Assembly (NCBI RefSeq): GCF_040115645.1
Contig: NW_027096041.1
Coordinates: forward strand, 248,001 to 312,000
Direction of reading: 5' to 3'
Length of the DNA stretch: 64,000 nucleotides
Source: Euwallacea fornicatus
Taxonomy: Eukaryota > Arthropoda > Insecta > Coleoptera > Curculionidae
Part shown: piece after piece, positions 40,293 to 53,657 of the stretch
How positions within the stretch are numbered: position 1 is the stretch's first letter
Layout: the number at the start of each line of letters is the position of its first letter
Translations under genes and position numbers: made by a program
The notes under the pieces: generated by a model
What the model was told of the DNA's origin: nothing
What the model saw: the letters and a program-made list of their open reading frames with translations, nothing else
Databases searched by the model: none

Positions 40293-42932
40293 TTCAACAA
40301 GATGCAATCATGATGTGTTGTAACATCTTCAAAATCTCGTCGATCTGATTAATTTGACACTTTGTTTAAGGAATTTGGTCCTCATTTGCCGAAGTTATCG
40401 AGCTTCAAAGTTTGAAAAGTCACAAAAGATGTGTGTTTGAGCACATAAAGTACTATTTTTCTTGGAAGTTCAACAAGATGCAATCATGATGTGTTGTGAC
40501 ATCTTCAAAATCTCGTCGATCTGATTATATTGACACTTTGTTTAAGGAATTTGGTCATCATATGCCGAAGTTATCGAGCTTCAAAGTTTGAAAAGTCACA
40601 AAAGATGTGTGTTTGAGCACATAAAGTACTATTTTTCTTGGAAGTTCAACAAGATGCAATCATGTTGTGTTGTAACATCTTCAAAATCTCGTCGATCTGA
40701 TTAATTTTACACTTTGTTTAAGGAATTTGGTCCTCATTTGCCGAAGTTATCGAGCTTCAAAGTTTGAAAAGTCACACAAGATGTGTGTTTGAGCACATAA
40801 AGTACTATTTTTCTTGGAAGTTCAACAAGATGCAATCATGATGTGTTGTAACATCTCCAAAATCTCGTCGATCTGATTATATTGACACTTTGGTTAAGGA
40901 ATTTGGTCATCATATGCCGAAGTTATCGAGCTTCAAAGTTTGAAAAGTCACAAAAGATGTGTGTTTGAGCACATATAGTACTATTTTTCTTGGAAGTTCA
41001 ACAAGATGCAATCATGATGTGTTGTAACATCTTCAAAATCTCGTCGATCTGATTAATTTGACACTTTGTTTAAGGAATTTGGTCCTCATTTGCCGAAGTT
41101 ATCGAGCTTCAAAGTTTGAAAAGTCTCAAAAGATGTGTGTTTGAGCACATAAAGTACTATTTTTCTTGGAAGTTCAACAAGATGCAATCATGATGTGTTG
41201 TAACATCTTCAAAATCTCGTCGATCTGATTAATTTGACACTTTGTTTAAGGAATTTGGTCCACATTTTCCGAAGTTATCGAGCTTCAAAGTTTGAAAAGT
41301 CACAAAAGATGTGTGTTTGAGCACATAAAGTACTATTTTTCTCTGAAGTTCAACAAGATGCAATCATGATGTGTTGTAACATCTTCAAAATCTCGTCGAT
41401 CTGATTAATTTGACACTTTGTTTAAGGAATTTGGTCCTCATTTGCCGAAGTTATCGAGCTTCAAAGTTTGAAAAGTCACAAAAGATGTGTGTTTGAGCAC
41501 ATAAAGTACTATTTTTCTCTGAAGTTCAACAAGATGCAATCATGATGTGTTGTAACATCTTCAAAATCTCGTCGATCTGATTAATTTGACACTTTGTTTA
41601 AGGAATTTGGTCCTCATTTGCCGAAGTTATCGAGCTTCAAAGTTTGAAAAGTCACAAAAGATGTGTGTTTGAGCACATAAAGTACTATTTTTCTTGGAAG
41701 TTCAACAAGATGCAATCATGATGTGTTGTAACATCTTCAAAATCTCGTCGATCTGATTAATTTGACACTTTGTTTAAGGAATTTGGTCCACATTTTCCGA
41801 AGTTATCGAGCTTCAAAGTTTGAAAAGTCACAAAAGATGTGTGTTTGAGCACATATAGTACTATTTTTCTTGGAAGTTCAACAAGATGCAATCATGATGT
41901 GTTGTAACATCTTCAAAATCTCGTCGATCTGATTAATTTGACACTTTGTTTAAGGAATTTGGTCCTCATTTGCCGAAGTTATCGAGCTTCAAAGTTTGAA
42001 AAGTCACAAAAGATGTGTGTTTGAGCACATAAAGTACTATTTTTCTTGGAAGTTCAACAAGATGCAATCATGATGTGTTGTAACATCTTCAAAATCTCGT
42101 CGATCTGATTAATTTGACACTTTGTTTAAGGAATTTGGTCCTCATTTGCCGACGTTATCGAGCTTCAAATTTTGAAAAGTCACACAAGTTGTGTGTTTGA
42201 GCACATAAAGTACTATTTTTCTTGGAAATTCAACAAGATGCAATCATGATGTGTTGTGACATCTTAAAAATCTCGTCGATCTGATTATATTGACACTTTG
42301 TTTAAGGAATTTGGTCATCATATGCCGAAGTTATCGAGCTTCAAATTTTGAAAAGTCACACAAGTTGTGTGTTTGAGCACATAAAGTACTATTTTTCTTG
42401 GAAGTTCAACAAGATGCAATCATGATGTGTTGTGACATCTTCAAAATCTCGTCGATCTAATTATATTGACACTTTGTTTAAGGAATTTGGTCATCATATG
42501 CCGAAGTTATCGAGCTTCAAAGTTTGAAAAGTCACAAAAGATGTGTGTTTGAGCACATAAAGTACTATTTTTCTTGGAAGTTCAACAAGATGCAATCATG
42601 ATGTGTTGTAACATCTTCAAAATCTCGTCGATCTGATTAATTTGACACTTTGTTTAAGGAATTTGGTCCTCATTTGCCGAAGTTATCGAGCTTCAAAGTT
42701 TGAAAAGTCACAAAAGATGTGTGTTTGAGCACATAAAGTACTATTTTTCTTGGAAGTTCAACAAGATGCAATCATGATGTGTTGTAACATCTTCAAAATC
42801 TCGTCGATCTGATTAATTTGACACTTTGTTTAAGGAATTTGGTCCTCATTTGCCGAAGTTATCGAGCTTCAAAGTTTGAAAAGTCACAAAAGATGTGTGT
42901 TTGAGCACATAAAGTACTATTTTTCTTGGAAG
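40293..42932 (+). repeat. Fifteen monomers linking two duplicated regions
   Basis: Order: Y X Z U' Y N Y Y N(T156) Y O L X Y Y. The Z-U' pair and the N monomers are of the usual kind. Private changes include a T at p130 of the Y monomer at 40997 (AAGTCTC) and A55 in the X at 42405. No unique sequence. Confidence 0.85.
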
Positions 42933-43988
42933 TTCAACAAGATGCAATCATGATGTGTTGTAACATCTTCAAAATCTCGTCGATCTGATTAATTTGACAC
43001 TTTTTTTAAGGAATTTGGTCCTCATTTGCCGAATTTATCGAGCTTCAAAGTTTGAAAAGTCACACAAGTTGTGTGTTTGAGCACATAAAGTACTATATTT
43101 CTTGGAAGTTCAACAAGATGCAATCATGTTGTGTTGTAACATCTTCAAAATCTCGTCGATCTGATTAATTTGACACTTTGTTTAAGGAATTTGGTCCTCA
43201 TTTGCCGAAGTTATCGAGCTTCAAATTTTGAAAAGTCACACAAGTTGTGTGTTTGAGCACATAAAGTACTATTTTTCTCGGAAGTTCAACAAGATGCAAT
43301 CACGATGTGTTGTAACATCTTCAAAATCTCGTCGATCTGATTAATTTGACACTTTGTTTAAGGAATTTGGTCCTCATTTGCCGAATTTATCGAGCTTCAA
43401 ACTTTGAAAAGTCACACAAGTTGTGTGTTTGAGCACATAAAGTACTATTTTTCTCTGAAGTTCAACAAGATGCAATCATGATGTGTTGTAACATCTTCAA
43501 AATCTCGTCGATCTGATTAATTTGACACTTTGTTTAAGGAATTTGGTCCTCATTTGCCGAAGTTATCGAGCTTCAAAGTTTGAAAAGTCACAAAAGATGT
43601 GTGTTTGAGCACATAAAGTACTATTTTTCTTGGAAGTTCAACAAGATGCAATCATGATGTGTTGTAACATCTTCAAAATCTCGTCGATCTGATTAATTTG
43701 ACACTTTGTTTAAGGAATTTGGTCCTCATTTGCCGAAGTTATCGAGCTTCAAAGTTTGAAAAGTCACAAAAGATGTGTGTTTGAGCACATAAAGTACTAT
43801 TTTTCTTGGAAGTTCAACAAGATGCAATCATGATGTGTTGTAACATCTTCAAAATCTCGTCGATCTGATTAATTTGACACTTTGTTTAAGGAATTTGGTC
43901 CTCATTTGCCGAAGTTATCGAGCTTCAAAGTTTGAAAAGTCACAAAAGATGTGTGTTTGAGCACATAAAGTACTATTTTTCTTGGAAG
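42933..43988 (+). repeat. Kt-T-B-Y-Y-Y cassette, occurrence 2 (six monomers)
   Basis: 1,056 bp beginning with the A165 marker monomer (43097). It is followed immediately by another Kt-T-B at 43989, so this is a six-monomer tandem duplication of the cassette. Confidence 0.85.
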
Positions 43989-45748
43989 TTCAACAAGATG
44001 CAATCATGATGTGTTGTAACATCTTCAAAATCTCGTCGATCTGATTAATTTGACACTTTTTTTAAGGAATTTGGTCCTCATTTGCCGAATTTATCGAGCT
44101 TCAAAGTTTGAAAAGTCACACAAGTTGTGTGTTTGAGCACATAAAGTACTATATTTCTTGGAAGTTCAACAAGATGCAATCATGTTGTGTTGTAACATCT
44201 TCAAAATCTCGTCGATCTGATTAATTTGACACTTTGTTTAAGGAATTTGGTCCTCATTTGCCGAAGTTATCGAGCTTCAAATTTTGAAAAGTCACACAAG
44301 TTGTGTGTTTGAGCACATAAAGTACTATTTTTCTCGGAAGTTCAACAAGATGCAATCACGATGTGTTGTAACATCTTCAAAATCTCGTCGATCTGATTAA
44401 TTTGACACTTTGTTTAAGGAATTTGGTCCTCATTTGCCGAATTTATCGAGCTTCAAACTTTGAAAAGTCACACAAGTTGTGTGTTTGAGCACATAAAGTA
44501 CTATTTTTCTCTGAAGTTCAACAAGATGCAATCATGATGTGTTGTAACATCTTCAAAATCTCGTCGATCTGATTAATTTGACACTTTGTTTAAGGAATTT
44601 GGTCCTCATTTGCCGAAGTTATCGAGCTTCAAAGTTTGAAAAGTCACAAAAGATGTGTGTTTGAGCACATAAAGTACTATTTTTCTTGGAAGTTCAACAA
44701 GATGCAATCATGATGTGTTGTAACATCTTCAAAATCTCGTCGATCTGATTAATTTGACACTTTGTTTAAGGAATTTGGTCCTCATTTGCCGAAGTTATCG
44801 AGCTTCAAAGTTTGAAAAGTCACAAAAGATGTGTGTTTGAGCACATAAAGTACTATTTTTCTCTGAAGTTCAACAAGATGCAATCATGATGTGTTGTAAC
44901 ATCTTCAAAATCTCGTCGATCTGATTAATTTGACACTTTGTTTAAGGAATTTGGTCCTCATTTGCCGACGTTATCGAGCTTCAAATTTTGAAAAGTCACA
45001 CAAGTTGTGTGTTTGAGCACATAAAGTACTATTTTTCTTGGAAATTCAACAAGATGCAATCATGATGTGTTGTGACATCTTAAAAATCTCGTCGATCTGA
45101 TTATATTGACACTTTGTTTAAGGAATTTGGTCATCATATGCCGAAGTTATCGAGCTTCAAATTTTGAAAAGTCACACAAGTTGTGTGTTTGAGCACATAA
45201 AGTACTATTTTTCTTGGAAGTTCAACAAGATGCAATCATGATGTGTTGTGACATCTTCAAAATCTCGTCGATCTGATTATATTGACACTTTGTTTAAGGA
45301 ATTTGGTCCTCATTTGCCGAAGTTATCGAGCTTCAAAGTTTGAAAAGTCACAAAAGATGTGTGTTTGAGCACATAAAGTACTATTTTTCTTGGAAATTCA
45401 ACAAGATGCAATCATGTTGTGTTGTAACATCTTCAAAATCTCGTCGATCTGATTAATTTGACACTTTGTTTAAGGAATTTGGTCCTCATTTGCCGAAGTT
45501 ATCGAGCTTCAAAGTTTGAAAAGTCACAAAAGATGTGTGTTTGAGCACATAAAGTACTATTTTTCTTGGAAGTTCAACAAGATGCAATCATGATGTGTTG
45601 TAACATCTTCAAAATCTCGTCGATCTGATTAATTTGACACTTTGTTTAAGGAATTTGGTCCTCATTTGCCGAAGTTATCGAGCTTCAAAGTTTGAAAAGT
45701 CACAAAAGATGTGTGTTTGAGCACATAAAGTACTATTTTTCTTGGAAG
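43989..45748 (+). repeat. Ten-monomer block, copy 1
   Basis: Order: Kt T B Y Y O L D (T21 with A176 before it) Y; 1,760 bp. A165 is at 44153. The first eight monomers have the same order as 35893-37300. Confidence 0.87.
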
Positions 45749-47332
45749 TTCAACAAGATGCAATCATGATGTGTTGTAACATCTTCAAAATCTCGTCGAT
45801 CTGATTAATTTGACACTTTTTTTAAGGAATTTGGTCCTCATTTGCCGAATTTATCGAGCTTCAAAGTTTGAAAAGTCACACAAGTTGTGTGTTTGAGCAC
45901 ATAAAGTACTATATTTCTTGGAAGTTCAACAAGATGCAATCATGTTGTGTTGTAACATCTTCAAAATCTCGTCGATCTGATTAATTTGACACTTTGTTTA
46001 AGGAATTTGGTCCTCATTTGCCGAAGTTATCGAGCTTCAAATTTTGAAAAGTCACACAAGTTGTGTGTTTGAGCACATAAAGTACTATTTTTCTCGGAAG
46101 TTCAACAAGACGCAATCACGATGTGTTGTAACATCTTCAAAATCTCGTCGATCTGATTAATTTGACACTTTGTTTAAGGAATTTGGTCCTCATTTGCCGA
46201 ATTTATCGAGCTTCAAACTTTGAAAAGTCACACAAGTTGTGTGTTTGAGCACATAAAGTACTATTTTTCTCTGAAGTTCAACAAGATGCAATCATGATGT
46301 GTTGTAACATCTTCAAAATCTCGTCGATCTGATTAATTTGACACTTTGTTTAAGGAATTTGGTCCTCATTTGCCGAAGTTATCGAGCTTCAAAGTTTGAA
46401 AAGTCACAAAAGATGTGTGTTTGAGCACATAAAGTACTATTTTTCTTGGAAGTTCAACAAGATGCAATCATGATGTGTTGTAACATCTTCAAAATCTCGT
46501 CGATCTGATTAATTTGACACTTTGTTTAAGGAATTTGGTCCTCATTTGCCGAAGTTATCGAGCTTCAAAGTTTGAAAAGTCACAAAAGATGTGTGTTTGA
46601 GCACATAAAGTACTATTTTTCTCTGAAGTTCAACAAGATGCAATCATGATGTGTTGTAACATCTTCAAAATCTCGTCGATCTGATTAATTTGACACTTTG
46701 TTTAAGGAATTTGGTCCTCATTTGCCGACGTTATCGAGCTTCAAATTTTGAAAAGTCACACAAGTTGTGTGTTTGAGCACATAAAGTACTATTTTTCTTG
46801 GAAATTCAACAAGATGCAATCATGATGTGTTGTGACATCTTAAAAATCTCGTCGATCTGATTATATTGACACTTTGTTTAAGGAATTTGGTCATCATATG
46901 CCGAAGTTATCGAGCTTCAAATTTTGAAAAGTCACACAAGTTGTGTGTTTGAGCACATAAAGTACTATTTTTCTTGGAAGTTCAACAAGATGCAATCATG
47001 ATGTGTTGTGACATCTTCAAAATCTCGTCGATCTGATTATATTGACACTTTGTTTAAGGAATTTGGTCCTCATTTGCCGAAGTTATCGAGCTTCAAAGTT
47101 TGAAAAGTCACAAAAGATGTGTGTTTGAGCACATAAAGTACTATTTTTCTTGGAAATTCAACAAGATGCAATCATGTTGTGTTGTAACATCTTCAAAATC
47201 TCGTCGATCTGATTAATTTGACACTTTGGTTAAGGAATTTGGTCCTCATTTGCCGAAGTTATCGAGCTTCAAAGTTTGAAAAGTCACAAAAGATGTGTGT
47301 TTGAGCACATAAAGTACTATTTTTCTTGGAAG
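45749..47332 (+). repeat. Ten-monomer block, copy 2 (first nine monomers)
   Basis: Repeats 43989-45572 exactly 1,760 bp later, with A165 at 45913. Two private substitutions distinguish it: C11 in the B monomer (46111) and G73 in the ninth monomer (47229). The tenth position is an O monomer instead of Y, so the duplicate ends there. Confidence 0.87.
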
Positions 47333-48916
47333 TTCAACAAGATGCAATCATGATGTGTTGTAACATCTTCAAAATCTCGTCGATCTGATTAATTTGACAC
47401 TTTGTTTAAGGAATTTGGTCCTCATTTGCCGACGTTATCGAGCTTCAAATTTTGAAAAGTCACACAAGTTGTGTGTTTGAGCACATAAAGTACTATTTTT
47501 CTTGGAAATTCAACAAGATGCAATCATGATGTGTTGTGACATCTTAAAAATCTCGTCGATCTGATTATATTGACACTTTGTTTAAGGAATTTGGTCATCA
47601 TATGCCGAAGTTATCGAGCTTCAAATTTTGAAAAGTCACACAAGTTGTGTGTTTGAGCACATAAAGTACTATTTTTCTTGGAAGTTCAACAAGATGCAAT
47701 CATGATGTGTTGTGACATCTTCAAAATCTCGTCGATCTGATTATATTGACACTTTGTTTAAGGAATTTGGTCATCATATGCCGAAGTTATCGAGCTTCAA
47801 AGTTTGAAAAGTCACAAAAGATGTGTGTTTGAGCACATAAAGTACTATTTTTCTTGGAAGTTCAACAAGATGCAATGATGATGTGTTGTAACATCTTCAA
47901 AATCTCGTCGATCTGATTAATTTGACACTTTGTTTAAGGAATTTGGTCCTCATTTGCCGAAGTTATCGAGCTTCAAAGTTTGAAAAGTCACAAAAGATGT
48001 GTGTTTGAGCACATAAAGTACTATTTTTCTTGGAAGTTCAACAAGATGCAATCATGATGTGTTGTAACATCTTCAAAATCTCGTCGATCTGATTAATTTG
48101 ACACTTTTTTTAAGGAATTTGGTCCTCATTTGCCGAAGTTATCGAGCTTCAAATTTTGAAAAGTCACACAAGTTGTGTGTTTGAGCACATAAAGTACTAT
48201 TTTTCTTGGAAGTTCAACAAGATGCAATCATGATGTGTTGTGACATCTTCAAAATCTCGTCGATCTGATTATATTGACACTTTGTTTAAGGAATTTGGTC
48301 ATCATATGCCGAAGTTATCGAGCTTCAAAGTTTGAAAAGTCACAAAAGATGTGTGTTTGAGCACATAAAGTACTATTTTTCTTGGAAGTTCAACAAGATG
48401 CAATCATGTTGTGTTGTAACATCTTCAAAATCTCGTCGATCTGATTAATTTTACACTTTGTTTAAGGAATTTGGTCCTCATTTGCCGAAGTTATCGAGCT
48501 TCAAAGTTTGAAAAGTCACACAAGATGTGTGTTTGAGCACATAAAGTACTATTTTTCTTGGAAGTTCAACAAGATGCAATCATGATGTGTTGTAACATCT
48601 CCAAAATCTCGTCGATCTGATTATATTGACACTTTGGTTAAGGAATTTGGTCATCATATGCCGAAGTTATCGAGCTTCAAAGTTTGAAAAGTCACAAAAG
48701 ATGTGTGTTTGAGCACATATAGTACTATTTTTCTTGGAAGTTCAACAAGATGCAATCATGATGTGTTGTAACATCTTCAAAATCTCGTCGATCTGATTAA
48801 TTTGACACTTTGTTTAAGGAATTTGGTCCTCATTTGCCGAAGTTATCGAGCTTCAAAGTTTGAAAAGTCACAAAAGATGTGTGTTTGAGCACATAAAGTA
48901 CTATTTTTCTTGGAAG
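47333..48916 (+). repeat. Nine monomers O-L-X-Y-K-X-Z-U'-Y
   Basis: All are 176 bp. The Y at 47861 has a private G17. K-X-Z-U'-Y is the same run seen at 6161, 13371 and 22344, here followed by a shortened monomer as it is elsewhere in the array. Confidence 0.84.
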
Positions 48917-49088
48917 TTCAAGATGCAATCATGATGTGTTGTAACATCTTCAAAATCTCGTCGATCTGATTAATTTGACACTTTGTTTAAGGAATTTGGT
49001 CCTCATTTGCCGAAGTTATCGAGCTTCAAATTTGAAAAGTCACACAAGTTGTGTGTTTGAGCACATAAAGTACTATTTTTCTTGGAAG
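48917..49088 (+). repeat. Shortened 172-bp monomer
   Basis: Two deletions: CAACAAG reduced to CAAG near p4-9, and one T lost from the run at p118-121 (CAAATTTG). The same double-deletion type is at 49793 and 61749, and all three follow basal monomers, so they form a lineage. Confidence 0.92.
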
Positions 49089-49792
49089 TTCAACAAGATG
49101 CAATCATGATGTGTTGTGACATCTTCAAAATCTCGTCGATCTGATTATATTGACACTTTGTTTAAGGAATTTGGTCATCATATGCCGAAGTTATCGAGCT
49201 TCAAAGTTTGAAAAGTCACAAAAGATGTGTGTTTGAGCACATAAAGTACTATTTTTCTTGGAAGTTCAACAAGATCCAATCATGATGTGTTGTGACATCT
49301 TCAAAATCTCGTCGATCTGATTATATTGACACTTTGTTTAAGGAATTTGGTCATCATATGTCGAAGTTATCGAGCTTCAAAGTTTGAAAAGTCACAAAAG
49401 ATGTGTGTTTGAGCACATAAAGTACTATTTTTCTTGGAAGTTCAACAAGATGCAATCATGATGTGTTGTAACATCTTCAAAATCTCGTCGATCTGATTAA
49501 TTTGACACTTTGTTTAAGGAATTTGGTCCTCATTTGCCGAAGTTATCGAGCTTCAAAGTTTGAAAAGTCACAAAAGATGTGTGTTTGAGCACATATAGTA
49601 CTATTTTTCTTGGAAGTTCAACAAGATGCAATCATGATGTGTTGTAACATCTTCAAAATCTCGTCGATCTGATTAATTTGACACTTTGTTTAAGGAATTT
49701 GGTCCTCATTTGCCGAAGTTATCGAGCTTCAAAGTTTGAAAAGTCACAAAAGATGTGTGTTTGAGCACATAAAGTACTATTTTTCTTGGAAG

Positions 49793-49964
49793 TTCAAGAT
49801 GCAATCATGATGTGTTGTAACATCTTCAAAATCTCGTCGATCTGATTAATTTGACACTTTGTTTAAGGAATTTGGTCCTCATTTGCCGAAGTTATCGAGC
49901 TTCAAATTTGAAAAGTCACACAAGTTGTGTGTTTGAGCACATAAAGTACTATTTTTCTCGGAAG
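49793..49964 (+). repeat. Shortened 172-bp monomer, second copy
   Basis: Same two deletions as the monomer at 48917, but it ends in TCTCGGAAG and is followed by an N monomer with A29 and A55 (49965). The same pairing with an A29/A55 N monomer is seen at 61749-62096. Confidence 0.92.
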
Positions 49965-52780
49965 TTCAACAAGATGCAATCATGATGTGTTGAAACATCT
50001 TCAAAATCTCGTCGATCTAATTAATTTGACACTTTGTTTAAGGAATTTGGTCCACATTTTCCGAAGTTATCGAGCTTCAAAGTTTGAAAAGTCACAAAAG
50101 ATGTGTGTTTGAGCACATAAAGTACTATTTTTCTCTGAAGTTCAACAAGATGCAATCATGATGTGTTGTAACATCTTCAAAATCTCGTCGATCTGATTAA
50201 TTTGACACTTTGTTTAAGGAATTTGGTCCTCATTTGCCGACGTTATCGAGCTTCAAATTTTGAAAAGTCACACAAGTTGTGTGTTTGAGCACATAAAGTA
50301 CTATTTTTCTTGGAAATTCAACAAGATGCAATCATGATGTGTTGTGACATCTTAAAAATCTCGTCGATCTGATTATATTGACACTTTGTTTAAGGAATTT
50401 GGTCATCATATGCCGAAGTTATCGAGCTTCAAATTTTGAAAAGTCACACAAGTTGTGTGTTTGAGCACATAAAGTACTATTTTTCTTGGAAGTTCAACAA
50501 GATGCAATCATGATGTGTTGTGACATCTTCAAAATCTCGTCGATCTGATTATATTGACACTTTGTTTAAGGAATTTGGTCATCATATGCCGAAGTTATCG
50601 AGCTTCAAAGTTTGAAAAGTCACAAAAGATGTGTGTTTGAGCACATAAAGTACTATTTTTCTTGGAAGTTCAACAAGATGCAATCATGATGTGTTGTAAC
50701 ATCTTCAAAATCTCGTCGATCTGATTAATTTGACACTTTGTTTAAGGAATTTGGTCCTCATTTGCCGAAGTTATCGAGCTTCAAAGTTTGAAAAGTCACA
50801 AAAGATGTGTGTTTGAGCACATAAAGTACTATTTTTCTCTGAAGTTCAACAAGATGCAATCATGATGTGTTGTAACATCTTCAAAATCTCGTCGATCTGA
50901 TTAATTTGACACTTTGTTTAAGGAATTTGGTCCTCATTTGCCGAAGTTATCGAGCTTCAAAGTTTGAAAAGTCACAAAAGATGTGTGTTTGAGCACATAA
51001 AGTACTATTTTTCTTGGAAGTTCAACAAGATGCAATCATGATGTGTTGTAACATCTTCAAAATCTCGTCGATCTGATTAATTTGACACTTTGTTTAAGGA
51101 ATTTGGTCATCATATGCCGAAGTTATCGAGCTTCAAAGTTTGAAAAGTCACAAAAGATGTGTGTTTGAGCACATAAAGTACTATTTTTCTTGGAAGTTCA
51201 ACAAGATGCAATCATGATGTGTTGTAACATCTTCAAAATCTCGTCGATCTGATTAATTTGACACTTTGTTTAAGGAATTTGGTCCTCATTTGCCGAAGTT
51301 ATCGAGCTTCAAAGTTTGAAAAGTCACAAAAGATGTGTGTTTGAGCACATAAAGTACTATTTTTCTCTGAAGTTCAACAAGATGCAATCATGATGTGTTG
51401 TAACATCTTCAAAATCTCGTCGATCTGATTAATTTGACACTTTGTTTAAGGAATTTGGTCCTCATTTGCCGACGTTATCGAGCTTCAAATTTTGAAAAGT
51501 CACACAAGTTGTGTGTTTGAGCACATAAAGTACTATTTTTCTTGGAAATTCAACAAGATGCAATCATGATGTGTTGTGACATCTTAAAAATCTCGTCGAT
51601 CTGATTATATTGACACTTTGTTTAAGGAATTTGGTCATCATATGCCGAAGTTATCGAGCTTCAAATTTTGAAAAGTCACACAAGTTGTGTGTTTGAGCAC
51701 ATAAAGTACTATTTTTCTTGGAAGTTCAACAAGATGCAATCATGATGTGTTGTGACATCTTCAAAATCTCGTCGATCTGATTATATTGACACTTTGTTTA
51801 AGGAATTTGGTCATCATATGCCGAAGTTATCGAGCTTCAAAGTTTGAAAAGTCACAAAAGATGTGTGTTTGAGCACATAAAGTACTATTTTTCTTGGAAG
51901 TTCAACAAGATGCAATCATGATGTGTTGTAACATCTTCAAAATCTCGTCGATCTGATTAATTTGACACTTTGTTTAAGGAATTTGGTCCTCATTTGCCGA
52001 AGTTATCGAGCTTCAAAGTTTGAAAAGTCACAAAAGATGTGTGTTTGAGCACATAAAGTACTATTTTTCTTGGAAGTTCAACAAGATGCAATCATGATGT
52101 GTTGTAACATCTTCAAAATCTCGTCGATCTGATTAATTTGACACTTTTTTTAAGGAATTTGGTCCTCATTTGCCGAAGTTATCGAGCTTCAAATTTTGAA
52201 AAGTCACACAAGTTGTGTGTTTGAGCACATAAAGTACTATTTTTCTTGGAAGTTCAACAAGATGCAATCATGATGTGTTGTGACATCTGCAAAATCTCGT
52301 CGATCTGATTATATTGACACTTTGTTTAAGGAATTTGGTCATCATATGCCGAAGTTATCGAGCTTCAAAGTTTGAAAAGTCACAAAAGATGTGTGTTTGA
52401 GCACATAAAGTACTATTTTTCTTGGAAGTTCAACAAGATGCAATCATGATGTGTTGTAACATCTCCAAAATCTCGTCGATCTGATTATATTGACACTTTG
52501 TTTAAGGAATTTGGTCATCATATGTCGAAGTTATCGAGCTTCAAAGTTTGAAAAGTCACAAAAGATGTGTGTTTGAGCACATAAAGTACTATTTTTCTTG
52601 GAAGTTCAACAAGATGCAATCATGATGTGTTGTAACATCTTCAAAATCTCGTCGATCTGATTAATTTGACACTTTGTTTAAGGAATTTGGTCCTCATTTG
52701 CCGAAGTTATCGAGCTTCAAAGTTTGAAAAGTCACAAAAGATGTGTGTTTGAGCACATAAAGTACTATTTTTCTTGGAAG

Positions 52781-52953
52781 TTCAAGATGCAATCATGATG
52801 TGTTGTAACATCTTCAAAATCTCGTCGATCTGATTAATTTGACACTTTGTTTAAGGAATTTGGTCCTCATTTGCCGAAGTTATCGAGCTTCAAAGTTTGA
52901 AAAGTCGCACAAGTTGTGTGTTTGAGCACATAAAGTACTATTTTTCTTGGAAG
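52781..52953 (+). repeat. Shortened 173-bp monomer with G130
   Basis: It carries the CAACAAG to CAAG deletion plus G130 (AAGTCGCAC), which unpairs one position of the dyad. The same combination is at 56121-56293. Confidence 0.9.
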
Positions 52954-53657
52954 TTCAACAAGATGCAATCATGTTGTGTTGTAACATCTTCAAAATCTCG
53001 TCGATCTGATTACTTTTACACTTTGTTTAAGGAATTTGGTCCTCATTTGCCGAAGTTATCGAGCTTCAAAGTTTGAAAAGTCACACAAGATGTGTGTTTG
53101 AGCACATAAAGTACTATTTTTCTTGGAAGTTCAACAAGATGCAATCATGATGTGTTGTAACATCTCCAAAATCTCGTCGATCTGATTATATTGACACTTT
53201 GTTTAAGGAATTTGGTCCTCATATGCCGAAGTTATCGAGCTTCAAAGTTTGAAAAGTCCCTCAAGTTGTGTGTTTGAGCACATAAAGTACTATTTTTCTC
53301 GGAAGTTCAACAAGATGCAATCATGATGTGTTGTAACATCTTCAAAATCTCGTCGATCTGATTAATTTGACACTTTGTTTAAGGAATTTGGTCCTCATTT
53401 GCCGAAGTTATCGAGCTTCAAAGTTTGAAAAGTCACAAAAGATGTGTGTTTGAGCACATAAAGTACTATTTTTCTTGGAAGTTCAACAAGATGCAATCAT
53501 GATGTGTTGTGACATCTTCAAAATCTCGTCGATCTGATTAATTTGACACTTTGTTTAAGGAATTTGGTCCTCATTTGCCGAAGTTATCGAGCTTCAAATT
53601 TTGAAAAGTCACACAAGTTGTGTGTTTGAGCACATAAAGTACTATTTTTCTGGGAAA

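Larger units (their letters stand above)
48917..53657 (+). repeat. Zone with several shortened monomers
   Basis: Twenty-seven monomers, three of them shortened (48917, 49793, 52781). Contained order includes O-L-X-Y-Y (50141-51020), an N-like monomer with A89/A94 at 51021, then O-L-X-Y-K-X-J-Y (51373-52780). The X at 52253 has a private G37-type change (CATCTGC). From 52781 a new set of bases appears: G130 at 52781, T132 at 53130 and C91-plus-A94 combinations that characterise the right third of the window. Confidence 0.82.
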
